A stretch of 6,719 bases of DNA. Origin: Clostridiales bacterium. GTDB taxonomy: Bacteria > Bacillota > Clostridia > Oscillospirales > QAMX01. A program made the translations under genes and the position numbers. Location of the stretch: the NCBI GenBank assembly GCA_012514045.1, contig JAAZBA010000287.1:1-6719 (forward strand), given 5' to 3'. Numbering within the stretch: the stretch's first letter is position 1; every line of letters begins with the position of its first letter. Below are positions 5,267-6,719 of the stretch, piece by piece. The notes beneath the pieces were generated by a model that was not told the origin of the DNA, did no database searches, and was given only the letters and a program-made list of their open reading frames with translations.

Positions 5267-6445
5267 CTACCTTGCGATTTTCGCCGCTTCCTCTCTTTTG
5301 CGGGAGACCTCCACCCAGCTGGGCAGCTTTCCGAGCCGCTCTGTCAGGTCACGCAGCACTTCCGGGATGTCTATCTTCTGGGGACAGATGTCTGTACAGG
5401 CTCCGCAGTTTATACAGGCTGAGGGCTTTTTGTCCTCCTCCATAAACTCAAAGCGCATGGATACGTTTGTAGTGGGGAAGAATCTCAGTTCATTGCAGGC
5501 GGATATAAAACCGGGGATATCAAGCCCCATGGGGCAGCCGTCGCAGCAGTAGCGGCAGTTAGTACAGGGGATATTGTCCAGCATCCCCACAGCGATTTTC
5601 ATGAGGAGCTCTGTTTCTTCATCGGAAAGGGGAGCGTCGACAGAAAATGTCTTCACATTGTCTCTCAGCTGCTCCATATTAGACATGCCGCTGAGAATCA
5701 TCTTCACGTTTGGGAGCACCTTAAGCCAACGAAAGCTCCAAGAGGCAATACTCTCTCCCGGTCTCATATCCTTCAGCGTCTTTTCATCCTCTTCCTTAAG
5801 CTTCGCCAGTCTTCCGCCTCTTACCGGCTCCATAACCCACACCGGGATCCTCCGCTCCGTCAGAAGCTCATACTTCTCTTTAGCTCTCTGAAGCGTCCAA
5901 TCAAGCCAATTGAGCTGAATCTGGCAGAACTCCATGTCCTCTCCGCAGATGTCAAGAAACCGACGAAGCGCTTCCAGCTCCGCGTGACTGCTGAAGCCCA
6001 GGTGACGTATCCTACCCAGCCTTTTCTGTTCACGAAAATACCCAATAATATCCCAGCGGGGGTCCAAGTATGTTTCCATGGACTTTTCATACACATTGTG
6101 GAGGAGATAGAAATCGAAATACTCAACACCGCACTTTTTCAGCTGCTCCTCGAATATCTCCGAGGGGTTGTAGCCCGTGGAGAGAATCTGATGGCCGGGA
6201 TATTTGTTGGCAAGGAAAAAGCTCTCCCGGGGGTATTTTGACAGCGCCTTCCCCAGAGCGATTTCCGATTTCCCCTCGTGGTAGGGGTATGCCGTGTCGA
6301 AGTAGTTCACACCCTGCTCCATGCAGTAGTCCACCATTTCTCCAAACAGCTTTTCATCAATGGACTTGTCCTCAAGGGTCGGCAGTCTCATAGCTCCAAA
6401 CCCCAAAAGCCCCATTGTTTTGCCTTTAAATGTGACTGTTTTCAT
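5267..6445 (-). CDS. Aldo/keto reductase with C-terminal 2[4Fe-4S] ferredoxin-like domain
   Basis: A complete 392-residue cytoplasmic protein. Residues 1 to about 285 are an aldo/keto reductase barrel with the full catalytic set D50, Y55, K81 and H116 in their usual settings (FDTAYPYHEG, LANKYPG, LLHNVYE). Residues about 290-360 carry two classical cluster motifs, C294-x2-C297-x2-C300-x3-C304-P and C344-x2-C347-x2-C350-x3-C354-P, each expected to bind one [4Fe-4S]. Fe-S fused reductases of this type are common in anaerobic Clostridia and archaea, but their substrates are mostly unknown. The ferredoxin part suggests electrons come from or go to a carrier other than NADPH alone (inference). The start at 6445 is chosen over an in-frame ATG at 6475 because AAAGGAG (6454-6460) sits 8 nt upstream of it. 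The start overlaps the stop of the upstream gene by 20 nt, so the two are probably translated together. I see no clear terminator after the gene. Confidence 0.9.
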   Translation of the reverse strand: MKTVTFKGKTMGLLGFGAMRLPTLEDKSIDEKLFGEMVDYCMEQGVNYFDTAYPYHEGKSEIALGKALSKYPRESFFLANKYPGHQILSTGYNPSEIFEEQLKKCGVEYFDFYLLHNVYEKSMETYLDPRWDIIGYFREQKRLGRIRHLGFSSHAELEALRRFLDICGEDMEFCQIQLNWLDWTLQRAKEKYELLTERRIPVWVMEPVRGGRLAKLKEEDEKTLKDMRPGESIASWSFRWLKVLPNVKMILSGMSNMEQLRDNVKTFSVDAPLSDEETELLMKIAVGMLDNIPCTNCRYCCDGCPMGLDIPGFISACNELRFFPTTNVSMRFEFMEEDKKPSACINCGACTDICPQKIDIPEVLRDLTERLGKLPSWVEVSRKREEAAKIAR

Positions 6446-6719
6446 CTGTATTTCTCCTTTCAGCCGAGCATACATTCATCCGTCCGTTCATGGTCAGAAC
6501 TCCCCATATCAATCTGTTCGCAGGGGAAGAGGGCGGGATAAACACCGCATCCTTTATAACGTCGCTCTCATGTCTTCCCAGATTCGTAACGCAGCAGCCT
6601 TTTCTCTCAGCATAACCAAACATATTGCTTCCCACAAATCTTCCCGCTCCGCTTTCAAAGTCTCCAAATGTGGCGATCGCAACGCTGTCTATAAGCTCAG
6701 GCTCCATTCTCATATAGCA
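6426..6719 (-). CDS. Partial gene: C-terminal 97 residues, possibly an acyltransferase/condensation-fold protein
   Basis: The frame is open to the right window edge and ends in TAA at 6426-6428, so only the last 97 residues are seen. The stretch GCCVTNLGR, then VIKDAVFIPPSSPANRLIWGVLTMNGRMNV resembles the C-terminal strand-loop pattern of chloramphenicol-acetyltransferase-like condensation or O-acyltransferase proteins (T-N-L/I-G followed about 15 residues later by a P-rich loop and a G-V-x-T-x-x-G-R-L/M strand). The catalytic HHxxxD motif would lie outside the window, so this is a family guess. The first ATG in view (6713) is preceded by in-frame codons and is not necessarily the start. Its end overlaps the aldo/keto reductase start, implying one operon. 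Confidence 0.55.
   Translation of the reverse strand, partial: CYMRMEPELIDSVAIATFGDFESGAGRFVGSNMFGYAERKGCCVTNLGRHESDVIKDAVFIPPSSPANRLIWGVLTMNGRMNVCSAERRNTDENSHI

Noticed and set aside
6446..6475. Upstream in-frame start for the aldo/keto reductase at 6475
   Set aside because: It lacks a good ribosome site, adds 10 residues not typical of the family, and the AAAGGAG at 6454-6460 fits the later ATG at 6445.
5220..6541. Several plus-strand open frames opposite the reductase and the partial gene
   Set aside because: They are antisense to genes with clear catalytic and cluster motifs, and their proteins are low-complexity serine-rich sequences.
1..6719. CRISPR array, tRNA or rRNA gene
   Set aside because: No regularly spaced direct repeats, cloverleaf-like segments or conserved rRNA stretches were seen on either strand.

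Overview
The window looks like a piece of an anaerobic Firmicutes (Clostridia-like, possibly gut or rumen) chromosome. The support is strong AGGAG-type ribosome sites, TGn-extended TATAAT-like promoters, a TTG start behind a perfect Shine-Dalgarno, an oxygen-sensitive-looking aldo/keto reductase with two [4Fe-4S] motifs, and a GH10-type glycoside hydrolase. The genus cannot be named from the sequence alone.

Layout: (1) Positions 1-356 are a small mobile-element relic. Near-perfect 27-bp inverted repeats (26/27) face each other and enclose the last codons of an IS3-type OrfB on the minus strand and the promoter plus first 20 codons of an IS3-type OrfA on the plus strand. (2) Positions 357-727 hold a short open-frame tail, a strong intrinsic terminator at 480-510 and the promoter of the next gene, with TGTTTRC-like repeats around it. 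(3) Positions 728-3189 are a probable two-gene carbohydrate operon: an Ldh_2-family (malate/L-lactate-type) NAD(P)-dependent dehydrogenase, then a cytoplasmic GH10-like hydrolase that keeps both catalytic glutamates but has lost several canonical xylan-binding residues. (4) Positions 3190-3473 hold palindromes, a hairpin and a very good promoter. (5) Positions 3474-5217 are a regulator with two fused XRE helix-turn-helix domains, then a single-pass membrane coiled-coil protein of unknown function that is visibly more AT-rich. (6) Convergent to these, on the minus strand, an aldo/keto reductase with a C-terminal dicluster ferredoxin-like tail (5267-6445) overlaps by 20 nt the 3' end of a partial gene running off the right edge, possibly a condensation/acyltransferase-fold protein.

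How the genes may work together: the dehydrogenase and hydrolase share a transcript and a CATGTTTAC motif upstream of each, which suggests intracellular cleavage of an imported oligosaccharide or glycoside followed by oxidoreduction of a 2-oxo/2-hydroxy acid product. The double-HTH gene and the membrane protein form a separate, possibly transferred module whose role cannot be read from sequence. The reductase and acyltransferase-like genes are translationally linked, which suggests a shared pathway. The two points most worth follow-up are the altered substrate pocket of the GH10-like enzyme and the double-HTH/membrane-protein module.
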